The notes beneath the pieces are model-generated. The model saw nothing but the letters and a program-made list of their open reading frames with translations. It was not told the DNA's origin and ran no database searches. A stretch of DNA of 64,000 bases from Eubacteriaceae bacterium (GTDB lineage Bacteria; Bacillota; Clostridia; Eubacteriales; Anaerofustaceae). Each line of letters opens with the position of its first letter. The stretch's first letter is position 1. A program made the translations under genes and the position numbers. The stretch lies in assembly GCA_009782515.1 (NCBI GenBank), contig WRIY01000012.1, positions 1-64,000 of the forward strand, in the 5' to 3' direction. Shown in pieces: positions 17,715 to 26,455 of this stretch.

Positions 17715-18593
17715 CTACTTTGCCAGCGCATAGAAAATTCCCTTAAATTCAGCATATGGCTGTGTTGCACTATAGTATTCAGTATGGTGTTTTGGCTTTC
17801 TTTCACTCTCAGGCGGAGGGCTCATGTAATCGCCAAAAGCCATGCTGAGGTATTGTCTGTATCCCACAGGCGCAGAAATCTGTGTTCCTTCAAAGCCCAG
17901 CTGCACGCTGCTGGCAAATATCTCTTTCGGATAGCGCAGCTTTAGGTATTTCATGCCGGTAACCAATTCCGCAACATAAGCTGACTCGCTTATAGGGTAC
18001 TGTGACATGCGCTTTTCCGCCATTGACCAAATCTTATAGCGCGTTTTAGGCTTTTGCACTATGGCATAAGCAGCCTTGGCAAGAACCTTTGCCAGCCTGC
18101 CTTGGTTATCCGGAAGCCTCTGGGCATTGAATAAGCAAAAAGCCATGGCCCAAAAAATCTGCATAGCGCGCTTTATGCCGCCAGGCGCGCAACCGTCCAA
18201 AGGGATTATGTCAATGCATATGCCATGGGCTATGTTGAGATCCTTTGAATGGGTGTTGATAAAGGTAGTTGCCGTGTCAACAATAGACGTGTCTGTGTGA
18301 CGGTAGTTAATTTCTTCATTGCTTCTGCAAAGCATATACTGCCCAAGGCCATCGCGAGGCCATAACTCTAAAAGCTTCTCGTAATCTCCCCTGGGCATAA
18401 AAACATCAATGTCGTCATCCCAGGCAATAAAGCCGCCTTCCCTGGCAGCGCCGATCAGCGCGCCGCCAATGACAAAGCATGACAGTGCATGCTTATTGCA
18501 AAAATCCATAAAATGCTCCAAAATGTCAAGAGCCTTTAGCTGAACTGAGCGTATTTCGTGCTCATTGGCAAAATGTATATCTAGTTTATCCAT
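17715..18593 (-). CDS. LicD-family phosphotransferase (first copy)
   Basis: The 292-residue LicD protein carries FVIGGALIGAAREGGFIAWDDDIDVFM (about 38-64) with the DDDID metal site, and is colinear with the other LicD copy throughout (GICIDIIPLDG against GLKIEIIPLDA). It opens the operon, 50 bases before tarI. Two LicD paralogues in one operon may act on different positions of the same glycan, or one may prime and the other extend. A TATAAT box lies 28 bases upstream of the start, with no clear ribosome site. Confidence 0.86.
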   Translation of the reverse strand: MDKLDIHFANEHEIRSVQLKALDILEHFMDFCNKHALSCFVIGGALIGAAREGGFIAWDDDIDVFMPRGDYEKLLELWPRDGLGQYMLCRSNEEINYRHTDTSIVDTATTFINTHSKDLNIAHGICIDIIPLDGCAPGGIKRAMQIFWAMAFCLFNAQRLPDNQGRLAKVLAKAAYAIVQKPKTRYKIWSMAEKRMSQYPISESAYVAELVTGMKYLKLRYPKEIFASSVQLGFEGTQISAPVGYRQYLSMAFGDYMSPPPESERKPKHHTEYYSATQPYAEFKGIFYALAK

Positions 18594-18620
18594 TGTGTAG
18601 CAAAGCTGCCTATAATATTT

Positions 18621-18626
18621 ATTATA
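18621..18626 (-). promoter_or_regulatory. Candidate -10 box of the licD-tarIJ operon
   Basis: A perfect minus-strand TATAAT 28 bases before the licD start. No good -35 at normal spacing was found. Confidence 0.3.
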
Positions 18627-18749
18627 TCACCAGCGTTTTTATAAAGCATAACGTTTACCTTATGCCAGTTTTTGCGATATGTGATCATAACCAGGCTTAT
18701 TAACAGCAACTTTTATATAGGCTGAAAATGTGGTAGAATTAAGCAGCAT

Positions 18750-18777
18750 AAGCCAAGCTGTGCTTAACGCTTGGCTT
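18750..18777 (+). promoter_or_regulatory. 5'-UTR hairpin before the nitroreductase gene
   Basis: AAGCCAAGC and GCTTGGCTT form a perfect 9-bp stem with a 10-base loop. The stem ends 12 bases before the GGAGG ribosome site and just after a possible TAGAAT -10 box (18734-18739). It could be a 5' stabiliser or a translational or transcriptional control stem; the following TCATTTTAA is a poor T run. Confidence 0.45.
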
Positions 18778-18799
18778 TCATTTTAACGGAGGTATAACT

Positions 18800-19327
18800 A
18801 TGGATTTATTTGATGCTATCGCATTGCGCCAGTCAGTGCGCAAGTACACCGAACAGCAAGTTGCACAAGATGATATTGACAAAATAGTTGCAGCCGGATG
18901 CGCTGCGCCAGTTGGCATGGGCGCTTTTAAGAGCATGAGAATAGCTGTTATACAGGATCCCGATTTTCTGGAAAGGCTTAATAAGGCTGGAGCCCAGGCA
19001 ATGGGCCGCCCTGATTCAGAGATGAGCGTTTTTCATAAGGCGCCGACATTAATTGCTATCTTTCATGAAGAGCCACGCATGCCAGGCATAGACTTTGCGA
19101 ATGCAGCATGCGTTGTAGAGAATATGGCGCTGGCCGCAGCTGCGCTGGGCCTGGGAAGCGTCTATTTATTCATGCCGAATGGCGCATTCGCCTCTGATCC
19201 TTCACTGGCGGCAGATCTCGGCATCCCCGAGGGGTTCAAGGCAGTTTCGCATTTGGCAGTCGGGCACCCTGCTGATCAGTTGGAGCAAAGGGATGTCGGC
19301 CTTAGAATCGAAGTAGTGCAAAAATAG
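18800..19327 (+). CDS. Nitroreductase-family FMN oxidoreductase
   Basis: The 175-residue protein begins LFDAIALRQSVRKYTEQQV, the typical FMN-contact N terminus of nitroreductases (RxSxRxY). It has AACVVENMALAAAALGLGS near 100-118 and a C-terminal LAVGHPAD. These dimeric flavoproteins reduce nitro, quinone or related substrates with NAD(P)H; the true substrate cannot be told. A good GGAGG precedes the ATG, a 5'-UTR hairpin lies upstream, and an 11-bp-stem terminator follows, so it is monocistronic. Confidence 0.9.
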   Translation: MDLFDAIALRQSVRKYTEQQVAQDDIDKIVAAGCAAPVGMGAFKSMRIAVIQDPDFLERLNKAGAQAMGRPDSEMSVFHKAPTLIAIFHEEPRMPGIDFANAACVVENMALAAAALGLGSVYLFMPNGAFASDPSLAADLGIPEGFKAVSHLAVGHPADQLEQRDVGLRIEVVQK

Positions 19328-19341
19328 TTTTTTAGCTTAAC

Positions 19342-19370
19342 AAAGCCAGCAAATGGGTTGCTGGCTTTTT
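19342..19370. terminator. Bidirectional intrinsic terminator
   Basis: AAAGCCAGCAA and TTGCTGGCTTT form a perfect 11-bp stem with a 5-base loop and flanking T/A runs, between the convergent nitroreductase and tepA genes. Confidence 0.85.
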
Positions 19371-19392
19371 ACTTTATTTATATAAAAAAGCA

Positions 19393-20160
19393 TTACGCTT
19401 CAATGCTTCCGCCTGAATTTTGGTAAGACTTGTCGATAAGAAACTTCAGCTTTTCCAAAGCGCTGCTAATTGAGCCAATGCTGTCAATTAAGCCGACTTC
19501 AACTGCCTTTTTGCCAATTAAAATTGATCCTACGTCATTCACGAGCTCCTCTGCATTAAGCATATAGTGCATAAAGTATGATTCGCTTATTGAAGAGTGG
19601 CTGACAACAAAGTCAACAATTCTATCCTGCATTCTCTTAAAGTACTCAAAGCTCTGTGCAACGCCAATCACTAGCCCATTCATTCTAATGGGATGTATAG
19701 TCATAGTGGCAGTAGGCGCAATGAATGAATAGTCAGTCGAAACTGCAAGCGGCACCCCGATAGAATGCCCTCCTCCGAGCACGAGGGAAACAGTAGGCTT
19801 TCTCATTCCTGCTACAAGCTCGCTTATGGCCAGGCCTGCTTCAACATCGCCTCCCATTGTATTAAGAATAAGCAGCACGCCCTTGACTTCGGGGTTCTGC
19901 TCTGCTTCAAGTATAAGCGGTATTATATGCTCATACTTAGTAGCTTTTCTGCCGGCCCCCAGCTCAATATGGCCTTCTATCTCTCCAATTATCGTAATTG
20001 GCAAAATACCGCTTTCATATAGCTTGTTTGGAGTGCCAAACTGTTTGTTGGCTTCAGCATCGCTTTCAGATAGAAACTGCTCCTCATTTTGCTCCAGGCC
20101 TTCGTCAGGATTGATTTCAGAATTTTTAGTTTTCTTGCCAGCTTGGCTGTCATTTGGCAT
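19393..20160 (-). CDS. tepA: ClpP-like serine protease, TepA type
   Basis: The 255-residue protein has an acidic, probably disordered N-terminal 45 residues, then a ClpP/crotonase fold. LNTMGGDVEAGLAISE, the nucleophile region GGGHSIGVPLAV (Ser in GHSIG) and IHPIRMNG for the catalytic His resemble Bacillus TepA (YmfB). TepA-type proteins are cytosolic proteases thought to assist protein export or degrade signal peptides. A GGAGG site precedes the ATG. It is flanked by the shared terminator and by divergent pgsA; in B. subtilis tepA lies near other housekeeping genes, so the location here is not informative. Confidence 0.85.
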   Translation of the reverse strand: MPNDSQAGKKTKNSEINPDEGLEQNEEQFLSESDAEANKQFGTPNKLYESGILPITIIGEIEGHIELGAGRKATKYEHIIPLILEAEQNPEVKGVLLILNTMGGDVEAGLAISELVAGMRKPTVSLVLGGGHSIGVPLAVSTDYSFIAPTATMTIHPIRMNGLVIGVAQSFEYFKRMQDRIVDFVVSHSSISESYFMHYMLNAEELVNDVGSILIGKKAVEVGLIDSIGSISSALEKLKFLIDKSYQNSGGSIEA

Positions 20161-20443
20161 AACATGCCTCCAATACTATAATGGGCCATAAAAGCAGCGC
20201 TTTGCGCTAAATAGGCAAGCACAAAGATTCTGCTTTGCTTATAATTGTATTATTTCCTCAATGGCTTTCTTTATTCGAGGCCGTTTGCATGGAGATGCCA
20301 TATAGGCATTATCTGATGGCTGGTGTATTTTGGGTTTATATGCATTTGTGTGCCTGCGAATGCATAGGTTAGGCAGCAATTTGTGATAAAATCATTATTA
20401 TTAGGCGAGTAACGCACATATGCGTGGTATAGGGGTTTGAATT

Positions 20444-21013
20444 TTGATAAAGGATCTCTTGAAACTGCCGAATTTATTGTCAATCAGCCGCCTCATCATG
20501 ATTCCTGTGTTTGTAGGCTTTTTTTTGGGCAATGAAAGTGGCCTGCCACTCGAAGCGCTGCTCGTATTGGCAGCTTCTTTTATAACAGATGTAGCAGATG
20601 GAATGATAGCCAGAAAGTTTGGCCTTGAAACTGAGATTGGAAAAATTCTTGATCCTCTTGCTGACAAGGCGATGCAGACAGCAGTAATGCTGGCAATTTG
20701 CATTCGCTACCCGGTATCGATATACATTTTTATATTAGTGCTTGCAAAAGAGCTTGCCATGGGCGCCGGTACTTTATATCTGAAGAGATACATAAAAACC
20801 CCAATGATTTCGGCAAATAAGTGGGGGAAAATTGCCACAGGAAGCTTTTATCTGTCAGTTGCAGCAATCATCGCCGAAGCGCCAAACCGATTGGGGATAT
20901 ACTGCCTTTACATTACTTTAGCGCTAATGGCAATTGCTTTTGCGTCTTACCTGAAAATTTTCATAAAGCTGAGAAACGAAGCCCTTGCCAAGAGCAAGGC
21001 TAATGAGCAGTAA
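20444..21013 (+). CDS. pgsA: CDP-diacylglycerol-glycerol-3-phosphate 3-phosphatidyltransferase
   Basis: The 189-residue membrane enzyme contains the complete CDP-alcohol phosphotransferase motif DG-x2-AR-x8-G-x3-D-x3-D (DGMIARKFGLETEIGKILDP, with LAD next; about 64-87) and four to five hydrophobic helices. It makes phosphatidylglycerol phosphate, the precursor of phosphatidylglycerol and cardiolipin. The start is a TTG with AGGGG about eight bases upstream. It converges with dus, and the two coding ends overlap by 14 bp. Confidence 0.93.
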   Translation: MIKDLLKLPNLLSISRLIMIPVFVGFFLGNESGLPLEALLVLAASFITDVADGMIARKFGLETEIGKILDPLADKAMQTAVMLAICIRYPVSIYIFILVLAKELAMGAGTLYLKRYIKTPMISANKWGKIATGSFYLSVAAIIAEAPNRLGIYCLYITLALMAIAFASYLKIFIKLRNEALAKSKANEQ

Positions 21014-21968
21014 TGCCATCAATAACCTGAACTGTTTCTTTGGCTGTAGCTGCGCTTTGAATAAGCCTCCTTGCTGATGCGGAAAAAGGAACGTTTTTTG
21101 TGTAGTAGGCAAGGTGCTTGCGGAATGCTTTGCAGGCTTCTGCTTCTCCAAGGCTGTCACACATATAGAAAAAATGGCGCTTTGCAGTCTGCATTTTTTC
21201 TTCGAAAGAAACCTCCCACACTCTGCCGCTAATTGACTCCCTTATTGACTTAAACAGGAAAGGGTTGCCCAGCGCGCCCCTTGCAATCATTACCCCGCTG
21301 CAGCCGGAATGCCTTTTTGCTTTCCAATAGGACTCAACGCTGTTTATATCGCCATTGCCAATAACCGGGATGCTCACACAGCTGGCGACTTCGGCAATTT
21401 TGTCCCAGTCAGCCTCTCCTGAATACAGCTGCTCTTTTGTCCTGGCATGCACAGCTATAGCGCTAACCCCACAGCTTTCGAGCAGCAGCGCATTTTCCTT
21501 GTAATTGAGCACGCCTCCTGCCCCGAGCCGGATTTTTGCTGTTACAGGGATAGCCGACGCTTTGACAACAGCCCTGACGACTTTTTCAAGCTTCGCTGCG
21601 TCCATGGCCAAAGCGCACCCATCGCCATTTTTCGTTATCTTCGGCGTAGGGCAGCCAAGGTTTATGTCAATAAAAGCATATCCTTTGCCGCTGATGCGCT
21701 CAGCAGCCAATGCCATGATTTCAGCATCAGAGCCGAATAGCTGCGCGCCGGTTGAAAACTCAAGCTCGTTTAGCTCAAGCAGCCTTTCTGTATTGGCGTT
21801 ATTGTAGTACAGCCCTTTTGCAGACACCATCTCTGTATACATCATCTCAGCGCCATACTCGCTGCATATGCGGCGAAAAGCCATATCGCTCACGCCTGCC
21901 ATAGGCCCGAGAGCAGCGTCAAAAGACTGCAGGATGCTGGTGATGCTATTGTTTTCTGTTTCTCTCAT
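21000..21968 (-). CDS. dusB: tRNA-dihydrouridine synthase
   Basis: The 322-residue FMN-dependent TIM-barrel enzyme has the Dus patterns APLAGVSDMAFR-like start (LGPMAGVSDMAFRRI), INLGCPTPKITKNGDGCAL with the catalytic Cys in GCP, AIAVHARTKEQLYSGEADW and IPVIGNGDI. It reduces specific uridines in tRNA. Its start lies inside the end of coaX (23-bp overlap), so it is the third gene of the ECF-coaX-dus operon. The family fits; assigning DusB rather than another bacterial Dus is less certain. Confidence 0.92.
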   Translation of the reverse strand: MRETENNSITSILQSFDAALGPMAGVSDMAFRRICSEYGAEMMYTEMVSAKGLYYNNANTERLLELNELEFSTGAQLFGSDAEIMALAAERISGKGYAFIDINLGCPTPKITKNGDGCALAMDAAKLEKVVRAVVKASAIPVTAKIRLGAGGVLNYKENALLLESCGVSAIAVHARTKEQLYSGEADWDKIAEVASCVSIPVIGNGDINSVESYWKAKRHSGCSGVMIARGALGNPFLFKSIRESISGRVWEVSFEEKMQTAKRHFFYMCDSLGEAEACKAFRKHLAYYTKNVPFSASARRLIQSAATAKETVQVIDGITAH

Positions 21969-22719
21969 ATAGAATGTTTAAACCTTTAAGGGTCAAATGC
22001 GGATCATACACATCAATGCAGCTTGTATATTCATATATGGCATTTGCATAGCCTCCGCATGCAATAGCTTTTGCATTGGTGCCGGTAGCCTCCCTAATTG
22101 CGGCAATGATATATTCGCTGGCGCCAATCTGGCTGTAGACCAAGCCTGCTTGCATGCTGGTTACCGTGTTTTTTGCAAGAATTGATTCAGGCTTGGCTAT
22201 TTCGATCTGCGGAAGCTTGGCAGCATTCTCTTGCAGCGCATCAGCTGATATTTGGATGCCGGGAGCAGTTATAGCTGCACAGAACTCGCCCTTTTCGTTT
22301 ACATAGTCAAATCTGTTTGCAGTGCCGTAGCTGGCAATGATGACGGGGCCGCCATAAATGCAGTAGGCGGCTACAGCGTCAACTATGCGATCAGCTCCCA
22401 CTTCACGGGGATCATCGCATACAATAGAGATTATTGTCTTTATGCCCGGCCCGACAACCAATGGGGCAAAGCCAAAATATTTGACAATTGCATTTATAAG
22501 AGACTGGTTGACATCAGGCACTACGCTCGAAATTATTCCGTCTGATATTTCGGCCCTGTCAATGCCATTAAGGCTGAGCATTTGAATAACAAAGGAAGCG
22601 CTCTCATCGGAAGTTCGCTTCTCTTTGGTTATGTAGCTAAAGCTGCATTCTATTTCGCCGCCGGAAATAACTCCAAACTCTGTTGAAGTGTTGCCAACAT
22701 CGATCGCTAGAATCTTCAT
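21946..22719 (-). CDS. coaX: Type III pantothenate kinase
   Basis: The 257-residue ASKHA-fold kinase starts KILAIDVGNTSTEFGV (phosphate 1 motif) and has GPGIKT and GADRIVDAVAAY; it phosphorylates pantothenate, the first step to coenzyme A. In the phosphate 2 region the usual D-x-GTATTFD reads ASYGTANRFD, so the acidic residue before GT is absent. That substitution could weaken activity or reflect another substrate. It follows the gene for an ECF substrate-binding protein, consistent with pantothenate uptake followed by phosphorylation. Confidence 0.9.
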   Translation of the reverse strand: MKILAIDVGNTSTEFGVISGGEIECSFSYITKEKRTSDESASFVIQMLSLNGIDRAEISDGIISSVVPDVNQSLINAIVKYFGFAPLVVGPGIKTIISIVCDDPREVGADRIVDAVAAYCIYGGPVIIASYGTANRFDYVNEKGEFCAAITAPGIQISADALQENAAKLPQIEIAKPESILAKNTVTSMQAGLVYSQIGASEYIIAAIREATGTNAKAIACGGYANAIYEYTSCIDVYDPHLTLKGLNILYERNRKQ

Positions 22720-22762
22720 ATAATGCGCATAGCTGCTATGCGCGCCTCCTTTAGGGCTTTCT

Positions 22763-23377
22763 CTATTGCTTACTGGCTATTTTTTTAAGGGGCCTTCCTA
22801 TATAGCGGCAGCAAATGCCTCCCAAAGCAGCTTCCATTATTCCATTCGTCGCAATTACGGTGCCGATAGCGCCAAGCAGCATTGAATACTCAAGGCCTAC
22901 TGCTGCAGCATACGGCCTTCCGTAAAAAACATAAATGCCGCCCAGCACAAGGAATGTATTAATGCATGAGCCAATAATCCCGCTTGCTACGTAGCCGAGT
23001 GTTTTATCCGATTTGAAGGCGCTTAAAGATACGCCTGTAGCGAAGCCGATAAGCGTTCTCGGCACTACGCTGATAAGCAGGCTTGGCAAGCCGCCCCGAA
23101 TCTCGCCTAAGGAATAAAAGGGCGTAAAAACAAATGCCAGAAAAGGCTGTGGGGGCATAAAAGTCCATATTGCCAGTGAAAAAATGCCTGTAATAAAGCC
23201 CATTAAGGTTCCGGCGCCTGTTCCCAGCGCAGCTGCAGTTATAATAACCGGAATATGTGCAAGGGTTGCCACGATTGGCCCGATAGGCAGAGAGCCCAGG
23301 GGAGTAAAGCATGTGATGGCTTCGAGCGCTAAAAGCGCAGCGAACTGAACTAAAAAAACAGTTTTCCTGCTTCGCAT
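22763..23377 (-). CDS. ECF transporter S component, probably pantothenate-specific
   Basis: The 204-residue integral membrane protein has about six hydrophobic segments and the S-component features of an N-terminal basic stretch followed by a Gly/Ala-rich helix and GTLMGFITG and PRTLIGFATG loops. It binds a vitamin and uses the shared ECF ATPase module encoded elsewhere. Position directly before coaX suggests pantothenate (PanT-like). The ATG at 23377 is chosen for its perfect GGAGG at seven-base spacing. Confidence 0.82.
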   Translation of the reverse strand: MRSRKTVFLVQFAALLALEAITCFTPLGSLPIGPIVATLAHIPVIITAAALGTGAGTLMGFITGIFSLAIWTFMPPQPFLAFVFTPFYSLGEIRGGLPSLLISVVPRTLIGFATGVSLSAFKSDKTLGYVASGIIGSCINTFLVLGGIYVFYGRPYAAAVGLEYSMLLGAIGTVIATNGIMEAALGGICCRYIGRPLKKIASKQ

Positions 23378-23424
23378 TATTAACCTCCGTTCTCGTTCAT
23401 AAAAATGATACAAGACGTAGCCTA

Positions 23425-23453
23425 ATTATAGTAAAGGCACATGAAAAGTGCAA
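23425..23453 (-). promoter_or_regulatory. SigmaA promoter of the ECF-coaX-dus operon
   Basis: Minus-strand TTGCAC (23448-23453), 17-bp spacer, TATAAT (23425-23430); transcription should start near 23418, about 40 bases before the start codon. Confidence 0.7.
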
Positions 23454-23677
23454 TATTTATTTCTGCATAAGCCTGTATGGGCGCATGGCTTCAAAGATCA
23501 TCCCTAAATAGCAATATGCCTGCTGTCGCCAAGCATATTGGCAGGCGAAAAAGAAACGCCCAATTGAGAATATTGGCGGTGCGATCCCGCCAAACGCAGC
23601 AATTCCTTTTATATGCTGCCAAGACATGCCTGGCACTTTCGCAAGCGCTGTTTTGTCCGGCAGGCGCTGCAGCCTTG

Positions 23678-24331
23678 CTATGCTTGGCTGCCTCGATCGT
23701 TTACCGCATGCCGCTCTTTCAGGCAGGCCAAAATGGCCTCAAGAGGCACTTGGCGATCATTTAGCAAAACAAGCAGATGGTATAGCAAATCTGAAGCTTC
23801 AAGCGTTATTTCCTCGACAGAGTTATTCTTGGCAGCTATTATCGTTTCTGCCGACTCCTCTCCAACTTTTTTTAGGATCTTGTCAATGCCGCTGTCAAAG
23901 AGGTAGTTTGTGTATGAGCCCTGCGCCGGGTTGCGCTTCCTGTCGGCGATTATTTCATAAAGCTTTTGAAGCATTGCAGGATCGCTTGCCATGGCAGCTT
24001 CATCACCAAACAGTTTATTGTGAAAGCAGCTGATCTCGCCGGTGTGGCAAGTAGGCCCGTCCGGGCTGCAAATATAGAGCAGGCTGTCACCATCGCAGTC
24101 ATAATATGCAAACATGCAATGCAGAAAGTTGCCCGAACTCTCCCCTTTCATCCACATGCTGTTTCGGGAGCGCGAAAAGAAATGGGCAAGGCCCGTTGAC
24201 TCTGTAAGCTCGATTGACTGGACGTTTGAATATGCCAGCATTAAGGTTTCATTTGTTGTGTAGTGCTGCACTACAGTAGGGATCAAGCCATCAGGCCCAA
24301 ATTTCAGCTTTTGTAATATTTCCTGCTCCAT
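23678..24331 (-). CDS. hisIE: Phosphoribosyl-AMP cyclohydrolase / phosphoribosyl-ATP pyrophosphatase
   Basis: The 217-residue bifunctional protein has an N-terminal HisI domain (to about 112) with the metal-binding cysteines in DCDGDSLLYIC and GPTCHTG, and a C-terminal HisE domain (about 120-210) with KVGEESAETIIAA. It carries out steps 2 and 3 of histidine synthesis. It is the last gene of the his operon and shares one base with hisF. No good T-rich terminator was found in the following 260 bases. Confidence 0.96.
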   Translation of the reverse strand: MEQEILQKLKFGPDGLIPTVVQHYTTNETLMLAYSNVQSIELTESTGLAHFFSRSRNSMWMKGESSGNFLHCMFAYYDCDGDSLLYICSPDGPTCHTGEISCFHNKLFGDEAAMASDPAMLQKLYEIIADRKRNPAQGSYTNYLFDSGIDKILKKVGEESAETIIAAKNNSVEEITLEASDLLYHLLVLLNDRQVPLEAILACLKERHAVNDRGSQA

Positions 24332-25080
24332 TATCGTATTTCAAAGCCTTGATCTTTAAGATAAGCTTTCAGCTCCTGTATTTTTATTTCATCGTAATGA
24401 AACACGCTTGCTGCAAGGGCAGCATCGGCCCCAACACGAAATGCCTGGGCAAAGTGCTCCATTTTGCCTGCTCCGCCGCTTGCTATTACCGGAATGCTCA
24501 GCCGCTCGCACAGCGTTGCGATAAGCTCAAGATCATAGCCTTCCTTAACGCCATCCATGTCAATGGAATTGATGCACAGCTCTCCTGCGCCTAGATCTGC
24601 CCCTCTCATCGCCCATTCTATTGCATCAAGGCCTGTGTTCTCCTGGCCTGCTTTTATATATACATCCCATGACTTGCCGTTTCGCTTTGCATCAATTGAA
24701 AGCACGATGCATTGGCTTCCGAAGCGCGTTTTGGCTTCGCTTATAACTTGGGGGTTTTGCACAGCGCCAGAGTTTATTGAAACCTTGTCTGCGCCGGAAA
24801 GCAGGGCAATCCTGAAGTCTTCAACTGTCTTTATGCCCCCTCCAATCATGAAGGGTATGTCAATTGCATCAGCAACCGATCGAAGAGTGCCATAAAAGAT
24901 GCTTCTGTTCTGCACAGATGCGGTAATGTCATAGAAAACAAGCTCATCTGCCCCCTGTTCGCTATAGCGCTTAGCCAGCTCTACTGGATCTGCAACATCT
25001 TTTACGTCCATAAACTTGCGCCCCTTAACCACTCGAGTCTGGTCTACATCAAGGCATGGTATGATTCTCTTTGCTAGCAT
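24331..25080 (-). CDS. hisF: Imidazole glycerol phosphate synthase, cyclase subunit
   Basis: The 249-residue (beta-alpha)8 barrel has RIIPCLDVDQTRVVKG at the N terminus (catalytic Asp in CLDVD), SINSGAVQNP, and the C-terminal phosphate site PVIASGGAGKMEHF. With HisH it converts PRFAR to imidazole glycerol phosphate and AICAR. It lies 54 bases downstream of hisA, the largest internal gap of the operon. Confidence 0.97.
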   Translation of the reverse strand: MLAKRIIPCLDVDQTRVVKGRKFMDVKDVADPVELAKRYSEQGADELVFYDITASVQNRSIFYGTLRSVADAIDIPFMIGGGIKTVEDFRIALLSGADKVSINSGAVQNPQVISEAKTRFGSQCIVLSIDAKRNGKSWDVYIKAGQENTGLDAIEWAMRGADLGAGELCINSIDMDGVKEGYDLELIATLCERLSIPVIASGGAGKMEHFAQAFRVGADAALAASVFHYDEIKIQELKAYLKDQGFEIR

Positions 25081-25133
25081 TGCTTGTTAAAATGCGCTGA
25101 GTGCGCGCTTCCTTTGTTTATTTGTAGTTTTGC

Positions 25134-25853
25134 TTAATCGGCTTCGATTTCGCCGATTGCGCTGCTTAGGCTTATTCTTCCTTCGTACAGCGCTTTGCCT
25201 ATTATTGCGCCTGATATCCCTGCCTGAGCGAGCTCAAATAGATCGCTTATGCTCGAAATGCCGCCTGAAGCGATTATCTGGTGGCGGGTAAGCGTGTTGA
25301 GGCGTTTATAAAAGCTGGCTGATGTGCCATTAAGCATTCCGTCTTTTGATATGTCTGTTGCGATTATTGCGCTAATGCCTATTTCTTCGAACAGGCATGC
25401 AGCTTCATCGAGGCTTACGCCGGAATCATCAAGCCACCCTGAGGCCATTACCCTGCCGCCTTTTGAATCAAGGCTTACAGCAGCTTTGCCGGGGAACTCT
25501 GAGGCTAGATCCGCAATAAAACCAAGATCAGCTACAGCTTTTGTGCCAACTACAAACCTTGATGCCCCTGCTGCGATAAGCGACTCGGCAGCTTTCAGGC
25601 TGCGCACCCCACCCCCTGCCTGTACAAACAGGCCGGTTGTTTCGCATATATCTTTTATTATTGAAAGGTTGGAGGCGACGCCTGTCCTGGCAGCATCAAG
25701 ATCCACTATATGAAGGCGCTTTGCGCCCTGGGCTTTAAACAGCTCAGCCATTTGTATAGGATCGCTATTGTACACTGTAGCTTTGCTGTAGTCGCCTTGC
25801 GAAAGCCTGACTGCATTGCCGCCAAGAATGTCGATTGCCGGAAATAGTATCAT
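25134..25853 (-). CDS. hisA: Phosphoribosylformimino-AICAR isomerase
   Basis: The 239-residue (beta-alpha)8 barrel begins ILFPAIDILGGNAVRLSQGDY with the catalytic Asp in PAIDI and has the second catalytic region ATDISKDGMLNG near 165. It performs the Amadori rearrangement before HisF/HisH. It overlaps hisH by four bases. The homology to HisF (half-barrel repeats) is normal for the family. Confidence 0.97.
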   Translation of the reverse strand: MILFPAIDILGGNAVRLSQGDYSKATVYNSDPIQMAELFKAQGAKRLHIVDLDAARTGVASNLSIIKDICETTGLFVQAGGGVRSLKAAESLIAAGASRFVVGTKAVADLGFIADLASEFPGKAAVSLDSKGGRVMASGWLDDSGVSLDEAACLFEEIGISAIIATDISKDGMLNGTSASFYKRLNTLTRHQIIASGGISSISDLFELAQAGISGAIIGKALYEGRISLSSAIGEIEAD

Positions 25854-26455
25854 AATGAAAGCTCCAAAAAATTGCTTAATATTTTCGCTCCGGTTTTCGA
25901 GCTTTTTTCGGGATGAAATTGGACGCCGTACAGTGAGCCTTTATTCACGCAAGCTGCGGCCTTTACGCCATATTCGGTATATGCCGCAACATCAGGCGAG
26001 TCCGCTTTGGCATAAAAGCTATGCACAAAATACGCGTAGCTTTTGTCTTCCACGCCCTTTAAAATAGGGCAGTCGCCTATAACAACAAGCTGGTTCCAGC
26101 CTATATGCGGCACTTTCAGGCTTCCTTGCCCAAAAGGCGTTATTGAGCCCTTAAGATAGCCCAAGCCCTCATGCTCCCCGAACTCATAGCTTTTTTCATA
26201 CAGCATCTGCATGCCAACGCATATCCCAAGCACAGGCTTTCCTGATGCTGCCCATTTGTCGAGCAGAGGCCTTGCTCCGGACCCGTTAAGTTTGGCAACA
26301 GCATCGCCAAATGCGCCCACCCCGGGCAGAATGAGAGCTCCGGCTTTGGCCAGGGCGCTAATATCGCTTGATATAAAAGCCTGGTAGCCTGCTCGCGCAA
26401 TTGCCTGCTCTACATTTCTAAGGTTGCCAACCCCATAGTCGATTATGCCAATCAT
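25850..26455 (-). CDS. hisH: Imidazole glycerol phosphate synthase, glutaminase subunit
   Basis: The 201-residue class I glutamine amidotransferase has PGVGAFGDA, the nucleophile elbow GICVGMQMLYE (Cys near 79) and the C-terminal His-Glu pair in VQFHPEKS. It supplies ammonia to HisF. It overlaps hisB and hisA by four bases each, consistent with coupled translation. Confidence 0.97.
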   Translation of the reverse strand: MIGIIDYGVGNLRNVEQAIARAGYQAFISSDISALAKAGALILPGVGAFGDAVAKLNGSGARPLLDKWAASGKPVLGICVGMQMLYEKSYEFGEHEGLGYLKGSITPFGQGSLKVPHIGWNQLVVIGDCPILKGVEDKSYAYFVHSFYAKADSPDVAAYTEYGVKAAACVNKGSLYGVQFHPEKSSKTGAKILSNFLELSL

